DNA of 32,491 nt from Streptomyces turgidiscabies Car8 (GTDB lineage: Bacteria; Actinomycetota; Actinomycetes; Streptomycetales; Streptomycetaceae), in contig NZ_AEJB01000511.1 of the NCBI RefSeq assembly GCF_000331005.1, positions 1-32,491 of the forward strand, given 5' to 3'. The position numbers were made by a program, and so were the translations under genes. The notes beneath the pieces were generated by a model that worked only from the letters and a program-made list of their open reading frames with translations, was not told the origin of the DNA and searched no databases. Positions 21,925 to 30,411 of this stretch are shown here, piece after piece (position 1 is the stretch's first letter; every line of letters begins with the position of its first letter).

Positions 21925-22034
21925 CCGCCCAAGCCTAGGCCACGGCTCACCCGCCCGGCCAAGGTCACCGGACCGAGCCCGAAACAGCCCCCGCAACCGT
22001 CACACCCCGTACCCTTCACCCCCGTCTTCGACCA

Positions 22035-23486
22035 TCACACGCCCATCTCCGCGTCGATCCTCCCCGCCCGCACCGCCGCCACCAGAACCGCGTGGTCCGC
22101 CTCCGTACGGTCGGCATAAGCCGTCGCGAACGTCGCCATCGCCTCGTCCAGCTCGTCGCTCTTGCCGCAGTACCCGGTGATCAGCCGGGGGTCGGCACTG
22201 TGGGCGTGGGCACGCGCCAGGAGAGCGCCCGTCATCCGGCCGTAGTCGTCGATCTGGTCGGCGGACAGGGCCGCCGGGTCGACGCTGCCCTTGCGGTTGC
22301 GGAACTGCCGTACCTGGAAAGGCAGCCCGTCGACCGTCGTCCAGCCCAGAAGAACGTCGCTGACGACCTGCATGCTCTTCTGCCCGAGCACCACCCGGCG
22401 CCCCTCGTGCACCGCACCCGCCGCCTCCACCGGGTCGAAGCCGGCGGTCACCAGATGCGGGACCAGCGCCGAGGGACGGGCCTCCTTCACCTGCAGGACG
22501 AGACACTCGCCCTTATGGTCCAGGAGCAGCACGACATACGACCGCGCACCCACACTGCCCGTGCCGACGACGCGGAACGCCACATCGTGCACCGAGTGAC
22601 GGGCCAGCAGCGGAAGACGGTCCTCCGACAGCGTGCTCACGTACTCCTCCAGCGACGCCGCCACCGCCGCGGCCTCCGCGTCCGGCACCCCCCGCAGCAC
22701 CGGCGGAGCGTCCACGAAGCGCCGCCCGCCGTCCTCGGTGACCTCCGTCGACCTGGCCGCGAAACGCCCACTGGTGTTGCCCCGCGCCTTCTCGGAGACC
22801 CGCTCCAGCGTGCCGGCCAGATCATGGGCATCGGTGTGGGAGACCAGCTCCTCGTCCGCGATCGCGTTCCACGCGTCCAGCACCGACAGCTTCGCGAGCA
22901 GCCGCATCGTCCGGCGGTACGCGCCGACAGCGCCGTGCGCCGCCTGCCGGCAGGTGCCCTCGTCCGCGCCCGCCTCCCGGCCCGCGAGCACCAGCGAGGC
23001 GGCGAGCCGCTTGAGGTCCCACTCCCAGGGCCCCTGGACGGTCTCGTCGAAGTCGTTCAGATCCATGACCAGGCCGCCGCGCGCGTCACCGTACAGACCG
23101 AAGTTGCCCGCGTGGGCGTCACCGCAGATCTGCGCCCGGATCCTGGTCATCGGGGTACGGGCCAGGTCGTACGCCATCAGCCCCGCCGAACCGCGCAGAA
23201 AGGCGAACGGGGTGGCCGCCATCCTGCCCACCCTTATCGGGGTCAGCCCGGGGATACGACCGCGGTTGGACTCCCTGACCGCCGCCTCCGCGTCCGGACG
23301 GCCACCGTCCGCGCCGGCGTCGAAGGAGGCGTGCGCGCTGCGCGGCACCTCCCGCCGCAACGCCTTGCCCTCCTCCTTGGGGGAGCCCTCCGACTGCCAC
23401 TGGGCGAACCCGCGCACCTGGGGAAGCTCGCGCACCCGGCTCCGCGCCACCGTGGCCCCCGCCGACCCCGTACCGACCTCGGTCAT
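22035..23486 (-). CDS. DUF2252 family protein (kinase/aminoglycoside phosphotransferase-like fold)
   Basis: A 483-residue DUF2252 protein. The motif GDAHAGNFGLYGD (122-134), followed by LVMDLNDFDET (139-149), mirrors the catalytic loop (H-x-x-N) and metal-binding Asp of aminoglycoside phosphotransferase-like kinases, so an ATP-dependent phosphotransfer is plausible but unproved. Other conserved-looking blocks are RGRIPGLTPIRVGRM and PFAFLRGSAGLMAYDL near residues 77-108. ATG 23484-23486 is chosen because GGGGGAGG precedes it by about 8 bases; two upstream ATGs lack that. An ideal DnaA-type box (TTATCCACA, minus strand) lies 86 bp upstream. The gene stands alone, 110 bp from the J-domain gene. 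The substrate is unknown. Confidence 0.9.
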   Translation of the reverse strand: MTEVGTGSAGATVARSRVRELPQVRGFAQWQSEGSPKEEGKALRREVPRSAHASFDAGADGGRPDAEAAVRESNRGRIPGLTPIRVGRMAATPFAFLRGSAGLMAYDLARTPMTRIRAQICGDAHAGNFGLYGDARGGLVMDLNDFDETVQGPWEWDLKRLAASLVLAGREAGADEGTCRQAAHGAVGAYRRTMRLLAKLSVLDAWNAIADEELVSHTDAHDLAGTLERVSEKARGNTSGRFAARSTEVTEDGGRRFVDAPPVLRGVPDAEAAAVAASLEEYVSTLSEDRLPLLARHSVHDVAFRVVGTGSVGARSYVVLLLDHKGECLVLQVKEARPSALVPHLVTAGFDPVEAAGAVHEGRRVVLGQKSMQVVSDVLLGWTTVDGLPFQVRQFRNRKGSVDPAALSADQIDDYGRMTGALLARAHAHSADPRLITGYCGKSDELDEAMATFATAYADRTEADHAVLVAAVRAGRIDAEMGV

Positions 23487-23571
23487 CGCGACCGCCTCCC
23501 CCGCTCCGCTCGCCACCGACAACATCAACTCGCGACGACCGTACAACCACAGACCACATCAGGTCAGACCC

Positions 23572-23580
23572 TGTGGATAA
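23572..23580 (-). other. DnaA-box-like TTATCCACA upstream of DUF2252 gene
   Basis: On the minus strand this is TTATCCACA, the canonical bacterial DnaA box, in the leader or promoter region of the DUF2252 gene. No operator-like palindrome accompanies it. Confidence 0.5.
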
Positions 23581-23666
23581 GTCGGGCACCGCCGCGGAAC
23601 CCACCGCGATGAGAGAGACCTCACATCTCCGCGACAGCGAGGACGAGACGCACAGGGACAACGAGA

Positions 23667-23700
23667 AACGGCCCTCATCGGGATCCCGATGAGGGCCGTT
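23667..23700 (-). terminator. Intrinsic terminator of tRNA-Leu (34-bp perfect palindrome)
   Basis: Perfectly self-complementary sequence with 17-bp arms (AACGGCCCTCATCGGGA and its complement), immediately downstream of the tRNA on the minus strand. It is followed by TTTCTCGTT in the transcript. A stable hairpin plus a T-rich tail fits rho-independent termination. It may also insulate the DUF2252 promoter. Confidence 0.85.
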
Positions 23701-23706
23701 CATCTG

Positions 23707-23789
23707 TGCGCGAGGGGGGAGTTGAACCCCCACGCCCTTGCGGGCACTGGAACCTGAATCCAGCGCGTCTGCCATTCCGCCACTCGCGC
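23707..23789 (-). tRNA. tRNA-Leu (anticodon CAG)
   Basis: Read on the minus strand, the acceptor stem GCGCGAG pairs with CTCGCGC. The anticodon stem-loop is CTGGA-TTCAGGT-TCCAG, giving anticodon CAG, which reads the most used Leu codon CUG of GC-rich genomes. A long variable arm (TGCCCGCAAGGGCGT) marks a class II tRNA, and the T-arm is GGGGG-TTCAACT-CCCCC. The 3' CCA is not encoded: A is followed by CA rather than CCA, so it must be added afterwards. A strong terminator follows. Confidence 0.96.
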
Positions 23790-24259
23790 ATTCGCTATGC
23801 CTTCAGGCCCTGCTCCCAGAGGTGCTTGGGCCTTCCGACATCGAGAAGATTAGCACGCTGGAAGTGGTGGGTTCACATCCCTTTCCCCACCCCCGGACGC
23901 ACTCCCGCCCCGCCCGGACCGAGCCGGACCGGCTGCGACTTCGTATCAACACGTGCCGGTTCACGTATCAACCTCGTACCGGTCCAGCCCATCTCCCCAG
24001 GAGGCGGGCAAGGTGCACAGTCAGGTGCGGGACACTGGTTTGGCGCCGCCTCTACGATCTGGGTACGGCTCAAGGAGTTCGAAGAGGAGCTTCCGCGGGA
24101 ACTTCGTCAGGCGTCGACACCCGTCGACCGTCCTGACAGGGGGAACCAGCCGATTTCCCGGCGCGTGGATACGATCAGTAAGCAGTACCAAGCACGGCAC
24201 GCACGACAGGCACGGCACGCAAGGCTTCAGACAGAGCAGCAACCAGGAGGAGGTGCCCC
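23790..24259. other. 470-bp intergenic region: tRNA-Leu promoter side and fhaA leader
   Basis: I find no credible gene here. On the minus strand, TAATCT (23847-23852) could be the -10 of the tRNA promoter. Toward fhaA there are two direct repeats CGTATCAAC (23942-23950 and 23964-23972, 22 bp apart) and two copies of GCACGGCACGCA (24192-24203 and 24210-24221, 18 bp apart). GGAACC-N16-CGTGGA (24142-24169) vaguely resembles an ECF-sigma promoter. The fhaA ribosome site AGGAGGAGG ends the region. Confidence 0.55.
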
Positions 24260-25105
24260 ATGGGAGTCCTGAAGAAGTTCGAGCAGCGTCTCGAAGGTCT
24301 GGTCAACGGCACCTTCGCCAAAGTGTTCAAGTCCGAGGTCCAGCCCGTGGAGATCGCGGGCGCACTGCAACGCGAGTGCGACAACAACGCGACCATCTGG
24401 AACCGCGACCGGACCGTCGTACCCAACGACTTCATCGTGGAACTGAGCGCACCGGACCACGAGCGCCTCAGCCCCTACTCCGGACAGCTCGGCGACGAAC
24501 TCGCCGGCATGGTGCAGGACTACGCCAAGCAGCAGCGGTACACCTTCATGGGCAACGTCAAGGTGCACCTGGAGAAGGCCGACGACCTGGACACCGGTCT
24601 GTACCGGGTCCGCAGCCGTACGCTCGCCTCCTCCACCAACCAGCAGTCCCCCGGCGCCGCCGCACCCGCGGCCCCGCCGAGGAGCCGGCCCGGAGCGGGC
24701 GGTTACGGCTATCCGCCCGCCGCCGCACCGCCCCCGATGCCGGCCGGACCGCCGCCCGGCGGACGCCCCGGCGCCGCACCGGCAGGCCCGCCCATGGGCC
24801 AGCGCCCGACCGCGGGCGCGAACCGGATGCGATGCTGGGTCGAGATCAACGGCGCCCGCCACCAGATCTCCGGCCCGACGCTCGTACTGGGCCGCAGCAC
24901 CGAGGCCGACGTACGGATCGACGACCCCGGAGTCTCACGCCGGCACTGTGAGATCCGCCCCGGAACGCCCCCGACGATCCAGGATCTCGGGTCCACCAAC
25001 GGCATCGTGGTGGACGGGACGCACACCACCCGCGCTACGCTCCGCGACGGCTCGCGGATCGTCGTGGGCAGCACCACCATCATTTACCGGCAAGCCGAAG
25101 GGTGA
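24260..25105 (+). CDS. fhaA: FhaA: DUF3662 + FHA phosphothreonine-binding protein
   Basis: A 281-residue protein, first gene of the pknB cluster. The N-terminal DUF3662 domain (about 1-115, MGVLKKFEQRLEGLVNGTFA) is followed by a Pro/Gly/Ala-rich linker (about 125-190). A C-terminal FHA domain at about 195-278 carries the phosphothreonine-binding residues in LVLGRSTEADVRID, VSRRHCEI and LGSTNGIVV. In mycobacteria FhaA binds phosphorylated partners of PknA/PknB, including MviN, and tunes peptidoglycan synthesis. AGGAGGAGG lies 6 bases before the ATG. FhaB begins 10 bp after the stop. The linker is disordered and much more variable than the domains. Cytoplasmic. Confidence 0.95.
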   Translation: MGVLKKFEQRLEGLVNGTFAKVFKSEVQPVEIAGALQRECDNNATIWNRDRTVVPNDFIVELSAPDHERLSPYSGQLGDELAGMVQDYAKQQRYTFMGNVKVHLEKADDLDTGLYRVRSRTLASSTNQQSPGAAAPAAPPRSRPGAGGYGYPPAAAPPPMPAGPPPGGRPGAAPAGPPMGQRPTAGANRMRCWVEINGARHQISGPTLVLGRSTEADVRIDDPGVSRRHCEIRPGTPPTIQDLGSTNGIVVDGTHTTRATLRDGSRIVVGSTTIIYRQAEG

Positions 25106-25115
25106 AGCGGGGGCA

Positions 25116-25637
25116 ATGTCAGAGCTGACCCTCACGGTCATGCGGCTGGGTTTCCTGGCCGTACTGTGGCTGTTCGTGATCGTGGCCGTGCAGGTCATCC
25201 GCAGCGATCTGTTCGGTACGCGTGTCACCCAGCGCGGGTCGAGGCGTGACAGCGGCCGCCAGCAGCAGGCCGCCCGGCAGACCGCCGCGCCACCGCAACA
25301 GCGCCAGCAGCAGCCGTCCGGCGGCGGCAGGCAGCGCCGGGGCGCCCCCAGCAAACTGGTCGTCTCCGAGGGCACCCTGACGGGCACCACCGTCGCCCTC
25401 CAGGGGCAGACGGTCACGCTCGGCCGGGCCCACGACTCGACCATCGTGCTGGACGACGACTACGCCTCCAGCAGGCATGCCAGGATCTACCCGGACCGCG
25501 ACGGCCAGTGGATCGTCGAGGACCTCGGGTCCACCAACGGCACCTATCTCGACCGGACCCGGCTGACGACTCCCACGCCCATTCCGCTGGGCGCGCCGAT
25601 CCGCATCGGCAAGACCGTCATCGAGCTGCGGAAGTAG
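25116..25637 (+). CDS. fhaB: FhaB: membrane-anchored FHA protein (FipA homologue)
   Basis: A 173-residue protein with one N-terminal transmembrane helix (about 8-27, LGFLAVLWLFVIVAVQVI). A Gln/Arg-rich linker leads to a C-terminal FHA domain at about 85-170 with VTLGRAHDSTIVLDD, ASSRHARI and LGSTNGTYLD, the phosphothreonine-binding loops. The mycobacterial homologue (FipA/FhaB) is phosphorylated by PknB and links it to FtsZ/FtsQ under stress. The start ATG 25116 (MSELTLTVMRLG) follows GGGGG and lies 10 bp after fhaA; longer upstream readings overlap fhaA and are shadows. It faces the cytoplasm, where it can read the nearby kinase. Confidence 0.94.
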   Translation: MSELTLTVMRLGFLAVLWLFVIVAVQVIRSDLFGTRVTQRGSRRDSGRQQQAARQTAAPPQQRQQQPSGGGRQRRGAPSKLVVSEGTLTGTTVALQGQTVTLGRAHDSTIVLDDDYASSRHARIYPDRDGQWIVEDLGSTNGTYLDRTRLTTPTPIPLGAPIRIGKTVIELRK

Positions 25638-25729
25638 TGCTACATCATGAATAGGCGCGAGCGGAGCGAGCACGCGGCGGCGGTCCACGCGAAGGGCCCC
25701 GGCGCGCTCCCGACCGGAGGGTGGGCACC

Positions 25730-27304
25730 GTGCGGATGTACCCGGAGCCGACGGGCGAGGTGCGCATGAGTCTGTCACTGCGCTTCGCCGCCGGATCGCA
25801 CAAAGGCATGATCCGCGAGGGCAACGAGGACTCCGGCTACGCCGGTCCCCGTCTCCTCGCGATCGCCGACGGCATGGGCGGCCAGGCCGCCGGTGAGGTC
25901 GCCTCCTCCGAGGTGATCTCCACCATCGTCGCCCTCGACGACGACGTCCCCGGTTCCGACATCCTCACCTCGCTCGGCACCGCGGTGCAGCGGGCCAACG
26001 ACCAGCTCAGGATGATGGTCGAGGAGGACCCCCAGCTGGAGGGCATGGGCACCACGCTCACCGCCCTCCTGTGGACGGGCCAGCGCCTCGGCCTCGTACA
26101 CGTGGGCGACTCGCGTGCGTACCTCCTCCGCGACGGCGTCCTCACCCAGATCACGCAGGACCACACCTGGGTGCAGCGCCTCGTCGACGAGGGACGCATC
26201 ACCGAGGAAGAGGCCACCACCCACCCGCAGCGCTCGCTCCTCATGCGCGCACTGGGCAGCGGCGACCATGTCGAGCCCGACCTCTCCATCCGCGAGGTCC
26301 GCGCCGGCGACCGGTACCTGATCTGCTCCGACGGCCTGAGCGGCGTCGTGTCCCACCAGACCATGGAGGACACGCTCGCCAGCTACCAGGGCCCCCAGGA
26401 GACCGTGCAGCAGCTCATCGAGCTGGCGCTGCGCGGCGGCGGCCCCGACAACATCACCGTGATCATCGCCGACGTCCTGGACCTCGACACCGGGGACACC
26501 CTCGCCGGACAGCTGTCCGACGTACCCGTCGTGGTCGGCGCGGTCGCCGAGAACCAGCACAACCAGCACCACCTGCACGACGGCGGCGCCATGCAGACCC
26601 CCGCCGGACGCGCCTCCGGGCTCGGCCGGCAGCGGCCCGCGCACGGCGGCGGAGGCGGCGAGTTCGGCCCGCCCGGTTCCGGCGACACCACCGGCTACAT
26701 CCAGACCGGCGGCTTCGGCGGCTACACCGACGACGACTTCGTCAAACCCAGCGCCGGCCGCAGGTGGTTCAAGAGGACCCTCTACATCACCCTCGCCCTC
26801 GCCGTCATCGGCGGCGGCCTGTACGGCGGCTACCGCTGGACACAGACGCAGTACTACGTCGGTGCCAGCGACGAGCACGTGGCGCTGTACCGGGGCATCA
26901 ACCAGGACCTGGCCTGGGTCTCGCTCTCGAAGGTCGAGAAGGACCACCCCGAGATCGAACTCAAGTACCTGCCCGCCTACCAGCAGAAGCAGGTCGAGGG
27001 CACCATCACGGAGGGCGGCCTCAAGGACGCCCAGTCGAAGATCTCCGAGCTGGCCACCCAGGCCTCCGCATGCAAGAAGCAGGAAGCACGGCGCGCGGCC
27101 GACAACGCGAACAACGCCAAGACCGGCGAGGGCGAGGCAGGAGGCACCACGGGAACCACCCGTACCGCCGCCGCGTCCAAGGCAACGCCCAGCCCGACGC
27201 CGTCCGGATCGGCGTCCCCGTCCACAACCGCACCCACTCCCACACCCGGCCCCAGCCTCTCCGAGGAAGAGCAGAAGCTGGTCTCGCTGTGCGGTAAGCA
27301 GTAG
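25730..27304 (+). CDS. pstP: PP2C-family Ser/Thr phosphatase, membrane anchored (PstP homologue)
   Basis: About 524 residues. The PP2C catalytic domain (about 15-250) carries the metal-binding motifs REGNEDS, ADGMGG, VGDSRAYLLRDG and GGGPDNITVII. A Gly/His/Gln-rich juxtamembrane stretch is followed by one transmembrane helix at about 348-368 (LYITLALAVIGGGLYGGY). The extracytoplasmic tail ends in Thr/Pro/Ser-rich low-complexity sequence. It dephosphorylates PknB and its substrates. The start is ambiguous. GTG 25730 follows GGAGG at 9 bases, while ATG 25766 (MSLSLRFAAGSHKG) has GAGG at 6 bases and begins at the conserved domain. The gene sits 92 bp after fhaB, a gap containing only a GCGAGCGGAGCGAGC-type sequence. 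Confidence 0.94.
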   Translation: MRMYPEPTGEVRMSLSLRFAAGSHKGMIREGNEDSGYAGPRLLAIADGMGGQAAGEVASSEVISTIVALDDDVPGSDILTSLGTAVQRANDQLRMMVEEDPQLEGMGTTLTALLWTGQRLGLVHVGDSRAYLLRDGVLTQITQDHTWVQRLVDEGRITEEEATTHPQRSLLMRALGSGDHVEPDLSIREVRAGDRYLICSDGLSGVVSHQTMEDTLASYQGPQETVQQLIELALRGGGPDNITVIIADVLDLDTGDTLAGQLSDVPVVVGAVAENQHNQHHLHDGGAMQTPAGRASGLGRQRPAHGGGGGEFGPPGSGDTTGYIQTGGFGGYTDDDFVKPSAGRRWFKRTLYITLALAVIGGGLYGGYRWTQTQYYVGASDEHVALYRGINQDLAWVSLSKVEKDHPEIELKYLPAYQQKQVEGTITEGGLKDAQSKISELATQASACKKQEARRAADNANNAKTGEGEAGGTTGTTRTAAASKATPSPTPSGSASPSTTAPTPTPGPSLSEEEQKLVSLCGKQ

Positions 27305-27331
27305 GCAAGCCGTGAGGGGCCACTTCATACG

Positions 27332-28771
27332 ATGAGCAGTACAACCACCAACTCACAGCACCACACGTCCACGATCGGCGCGATCGGCACTCCAAGCCGC
27401 CGCAACACCGAACTGGGACTCCTGGTGTTCGCCGTCGTCATCCCCGTCTTCGCCTACGTCAACGTGGGCCTGGCCATCGACGACAAGGTCCCCGCGGGCG
27501 TCCTCAGCTACGGCGTCGGCCTCGGCCTGATCGCCGGCGTCGGCCACCTCGTCGTACGCAAGTTCGCCCCGTACGCCGACCCACTGCTGCTGCCCCTGGC
27601 CACACTCCTCAACGGCATCGGCCTGGTCGTCATCTGGCGACTGGACCAGTCGAAGCGGCTCCAGCAACTCCCCAACTACGTCGAATCGGCTCCTCGCCAG
27701 CTGCTGAACTCCGCACTGGGCGTCGCCCTGTTCGTGGCGGTGCTGGTCTTCCTCAAGGACCACCGCATCCTTCAGCGCTACACCTACATCTCCATGGCCG
27801 GAGCCGTGGTCCTGCTGGTCCTGCCGCTGGTCCCGGGCCTCGGCTTCGACAACTTCGGCGCCAAGATCTGGATCAGGATCCCGGGCCTGGGCAGCGTCCA
27901 GCCCGGTGAGTTCGCGAAGATCGCCCTCGCGATCTTCTTCGCCGGCTACCTGATGGTGAAACGCGACGCCCTCGCCCTCGCCAGTCGCCGCTTCATGGGC
28001 CTGTACCTGCCCCGAGGCCGCGACCTCGGACCGATCATCGTCGTCTGGATCATCTCGATCCTGATCCTGGTCTTCGAGACCGACCTCGGTACGTCGCTGC
28101 TGTTCTTCGGAATGTTCATCATCATGCTGTACGTCGCCACCGAGCGGACCAGCTGGATCGTCTTCGGTCTGCTGATGTCGGCGGCCGGCGCGGTCGGCGT
28201 CGCCAGCTTCGAGTCGCACGTCCAGCAGCGCGTCCAGGCCTGGCTCGACCCGATGAACGAATACCTCCTCAGCCTGAAGGGGGTCCAGGGCCACACCATG
28301 CAGTCCATGCAGGCCCTGTGGGCCTTCGGCTCCGGCGGCACCCTCGGTACCGGGCTCGGCCAGGGCAACTCCGACCTCATCGGCTTCGCGGCCAACTCCG
28401 ACTTCATCCTCGCCACCTTCGGCGAGGAACTCGGCCTGGCCGGCGTCATGGCGATCCTGCTCATCTACGGTCTGGTGGTGGAACGCGGTGTCCGCACCGC
28501 CCTCGCCGCCCGCGACCCCTTCGGCAAGCTGCTGGCCATCGGCCTGTCCGGCGCCTTCGCGCTCCAGGTCTTCGTCGTGGCCGGCGGCGTCATGGGCCTG
28601 ATCCCGCTCACCGGTATGACGATGCCGTTCCTCGCCGCCGGTGGATCCTCCGTCATCGCCAACTGGGCCCTCATCGCCATCCTGCTCAGAATCAGCGACA
28701 CCGCACGCCGCCCAGCACCCGCCCCGGCCCCCAGCCCCGACGCCGAGATGACCCAGGTGGTCCGACCGTGA
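27332..28771 (+). CDS. rodA: SEDS-family peptidoglycan glycosyltransferase (RodA/FtsW)
   Basis: A 479-residue polytopic protein with about ten or more transmembrane segments. RodA/FtsW proteins polymerise lipid II into glycan strands with a partner class B PBP. The SEDS hallmarks are visible: the loop VQAWLDPMNEYLLSLKG, AFGSGGTLGTGLGQGNSD, and ANSDFILATFGEELGLAG, where Asp357 corresponds to the essential catalytic Asp. The C-terminus contains LTGMTMPFLAAGGSSVIANW. The gene starts 27 bp after the phosphatase stop. Its stop overlaps the GTG of pbpA (GTGA), so the enzyme pair is translationally coupled. RodA is preferred to FtsW by synteny with the mycobacterial pknB operon. Confidence 0.95.
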   Translation: MSSTTTNSQHHTSTIGAIGTPSRRNTELGLLVFAVVIPVFAYVNVGLAIDDKVPAGVLSYGVGLGLIAGVGHLVVRKFAPYADPLLLPLATLLNGIGLVVIWRLDQSKRLQQLPNYVESAPRQLLNSALGVALFVAVLVFLKDHRILQRYTYISMAGAVVLLVLPLVPGLGFDNFGAKIWIRIPGLGSVQPGEFAKIALAIFFAGYLMVKRDALALASRRFMGLYLPRGRDLGPIIVVWIISILILVFETDLGTSLLFFGMFIIMLYVATERTSWIVFGLLMSAAGAVGVASFESHVQQRVQAWLDPMNEYLLSLKGVQGHTMQSMQALWAFGSGGTLGTGLGQGNSDLIGFAANSDFILATFGEELGLAGVMAILLIYGLVVERGVRTALAARDPFGKLLAIGLSGAFALQVFVVAGGVMGLIPLTGMTMPFLAAGGSSVIANWALIAILLRISDTARRPAPAPAPSPDAEMTQVVRP

Positions 28772-30240
28772 ACAAGCCCCTGCGCCGGATCGCACTCTTC
28801 TGTGGGCTGCTCGTGCTCGCCCTGCTCATCCGCGACAACTGGATCCAGTACGTCCGGGCGGACGCCCTCAAGGACGACAAGTACAACCGCCGCGTCGCCA
28901 TCGAGCGCTACGCCACACCCCGCGGCAACATCATCGTCGACGGCAAGGCGATCACCGGCTCCACCAAGTCCGACAGCACCGACTTCGAGTACAAACGCAG
29001 CTACAAGGACGGGCCCATGTGGGCCCCCGTCACGGGCTACGCCTCGCAGGCGTTCGGCGCGACGCAGCTGGAGTCCATCGAAGACGGCATCCTCACCGGC
29101 AACGACGACCGGCTCTTCTTCCGCAACACCCTCGACATGATCACGGGCAAGAAGAAGCAGGGCGGCAATGTCATCACCACCCTCAACGCCGCCGCCCAGA
29201 AGGCCGCGTACGACGGCCTGAAGGGCCGCGGCAAGGGCGCGGTGGCCGCGATCGACCCGTCCACCGGCGCGATCCTGGCCCTGGCCTCCTTCCCCTCGTA
29301 CGACCCCTCCACGTTCGCCGGGAACTCGAACAAGGACTCGAAGGCCTGGCAGAAGCTGCAGAAGGCCCAGGACTCCGACGAGCCCATGCTCAACCGTGCC
29401 CTGCGCGACATCTACCCGCCCGGCTCCACCTTCAAGGTCGTGACGGCCGCCGCCGCCCTGGAGAACAACCTGTACACGGACGCCGACGAGAAGACGGACT
29501 CGCCGCTCCCGTACACCCTGCCGGACACCACGACCGAGCTGAAGAACGAGGGGACCATCCCCTGCAAGAACGCGTCCATGCGCGTCGCCCTCCAGTACTC
29601 CTGCAACACCGTCTTCGGCAAGATCGGCGTCGACGTCGGCAAGGACAAGATGCTGGAGGAGGCCAAGAAGTTCGGCTTCAACTCCGAGCAGTTCATCCCG
29701 GTCCGCTCCGCCGCCTCCAACTTCCCCGAGAAGATGGACCGGCCGCAGACCGCGCTCAGCTCGATCGGCCAGTTCGAGACCGCGACGACCCCGCTGCAGA
29801 TGGCCATGGTCGCCTCCGCGATCGCCAACGACGGCAAGCTGATGAAGCCGTACATGGTCGACAAGCTCCAGGCGCCCAACATCGACGTGCTCGAACAGAC
29901 CGAGCCCGAGGAGATGAGCCAGCCGCTCACCTCCAAGAACGCCCAGACCCTCCAGTCCATGATGGAGACGGTCGTCAAGGACGGCACCGGCAAGAACGCC
30001 CAGATCAGCGGCGTCACCGTCGGCGGCAAGACCGGCACCGCCCAGCACGGCGTCGACAACAGCGAGAAGCCGTACGCCTGGTTCATCTCCTACGCCAAGC
30101 TCGCCGACGGCAGCTCACCGGTCGCCGTGGCGGTCGTGGTCCAGGACGAGGGAGCCATCCGCGACGCGATCTCGGGCGGCGGTCTGGCCGCGCCCATCGC
30201 CAAGAGCGTGATGGAGGCGGTCATCAAGAGCAAGGAGTGA
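28768..30240 (+). CDS. pbpA: Class B penicillin-binding protein PbpA (transpeptidase)
   Basis: A 490-residue class B PBP that cross-links peptidoglycan with the adjacent SEDS polymerase. A short N-terminal membrane anchor (about 7-19, IALFCGLLVLALLIR) is followed by the pedestal domain. The transpeptidase domain carries the three active-site motifs: STFK with nucleophile Ser220, SCN at 278-280 and KTGT at 421-424. GTG 28768-28770 overlaps the rodA stop. Very long in-frame upstream readings lie inside rodA and are shadows. A 171-bp gap with a palindrome separates it from pknB, so kinase expression may be partly independent. In mycobacteria PbpA is a PknB substrate. Confidence 0.96.
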   Translation: MNKPLRRIALFCGLLVLALLIRDNWIQYVRADALKDDKYNRRVAIERYATPRGNIIVDGKAITGSTKSDSTDFEYKRSYKDGPMWAPVTGYASQAFGATQLESIEDGILTGNDDRLFFRNTLDMITGKKKQGGNVITTLNAAAQKAAYDGLKGRGKGAVAAIDPSTGAILALASFPSYDPSTFAGNSNKDSKAWQKLQKAQDSDEPMLNRALRDIYPPGSTFKVVTAAAALENNLYTDADEKTDSPLPYTLPDTTTELKNEGTIPCKNASMRVALQYSCNTVFGKIGVDVGKDKMLEEAKKFGFNSEQFIPVRSAASNFPEKMDRPQTALSSIGQFETATTPLQMAMVASAIANDGKLMKPYMVDKLQAPNIDVLEQTEPEEMSQPLTSKNAQTLQSMMETVVKDGTGKNAQISGVTVGGKTGTAQHGVDNSEKPYAWFISYAKLADGSSPVAVAVVVQDEGAIRDAISGGGLAAPIAKSVMEAVIKSKE

Positions 30241-30275
30241 GCCCCGTCACGTCCCCTTCACATCGGTGCACGTTG

Positions 30276-30294
30276 CGATACCGGTCCGGTATCG
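30276..30294. promoter_or_regulatory. 19-bp palindrome in the pbpA-pknB gap
   Basis: CGATACCGG-T-CCGGTATCG has perfect 9-bp arms around a single central base, 36 bp after pbpA and 117 bp before pknB. There is no T-run after it, so an operator or RNA attenuator is likelier than a simple terminator. A second weaker inverted repeat, CCGGG-N9-CCCGG, follows at about 30327-30345. Confidence 0.6.
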
Positions 30295-30411
30295 GCTGAC
30301 GGGCTTGGCCAGGTCACACAAATGAACCCGGGTACCGTATGCCCGGACGGCACACCGCCGGACCACACAGCAGGTGCGGTCGGGACCGACGGAGAGGGCT
30401 GGTAGGAAGCT

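Noticed and set aside
25641..25690. GCGAGCGGAGCGAGC sequence between fhaB and the phosphatase gene as a mobile element
   Set aside because: A short sequence of a kind common in Streptomyces spacers; no terminal repeats, no coding capacity and no duplication visible here.
25775..28795. Long minus-strand open frames opposite the PP2C and rodA genes (517 and 480 residues)
   Set aside because: High-GC antisense frames; the plus-strand genes carry all catalytic motifs and membrane segments.
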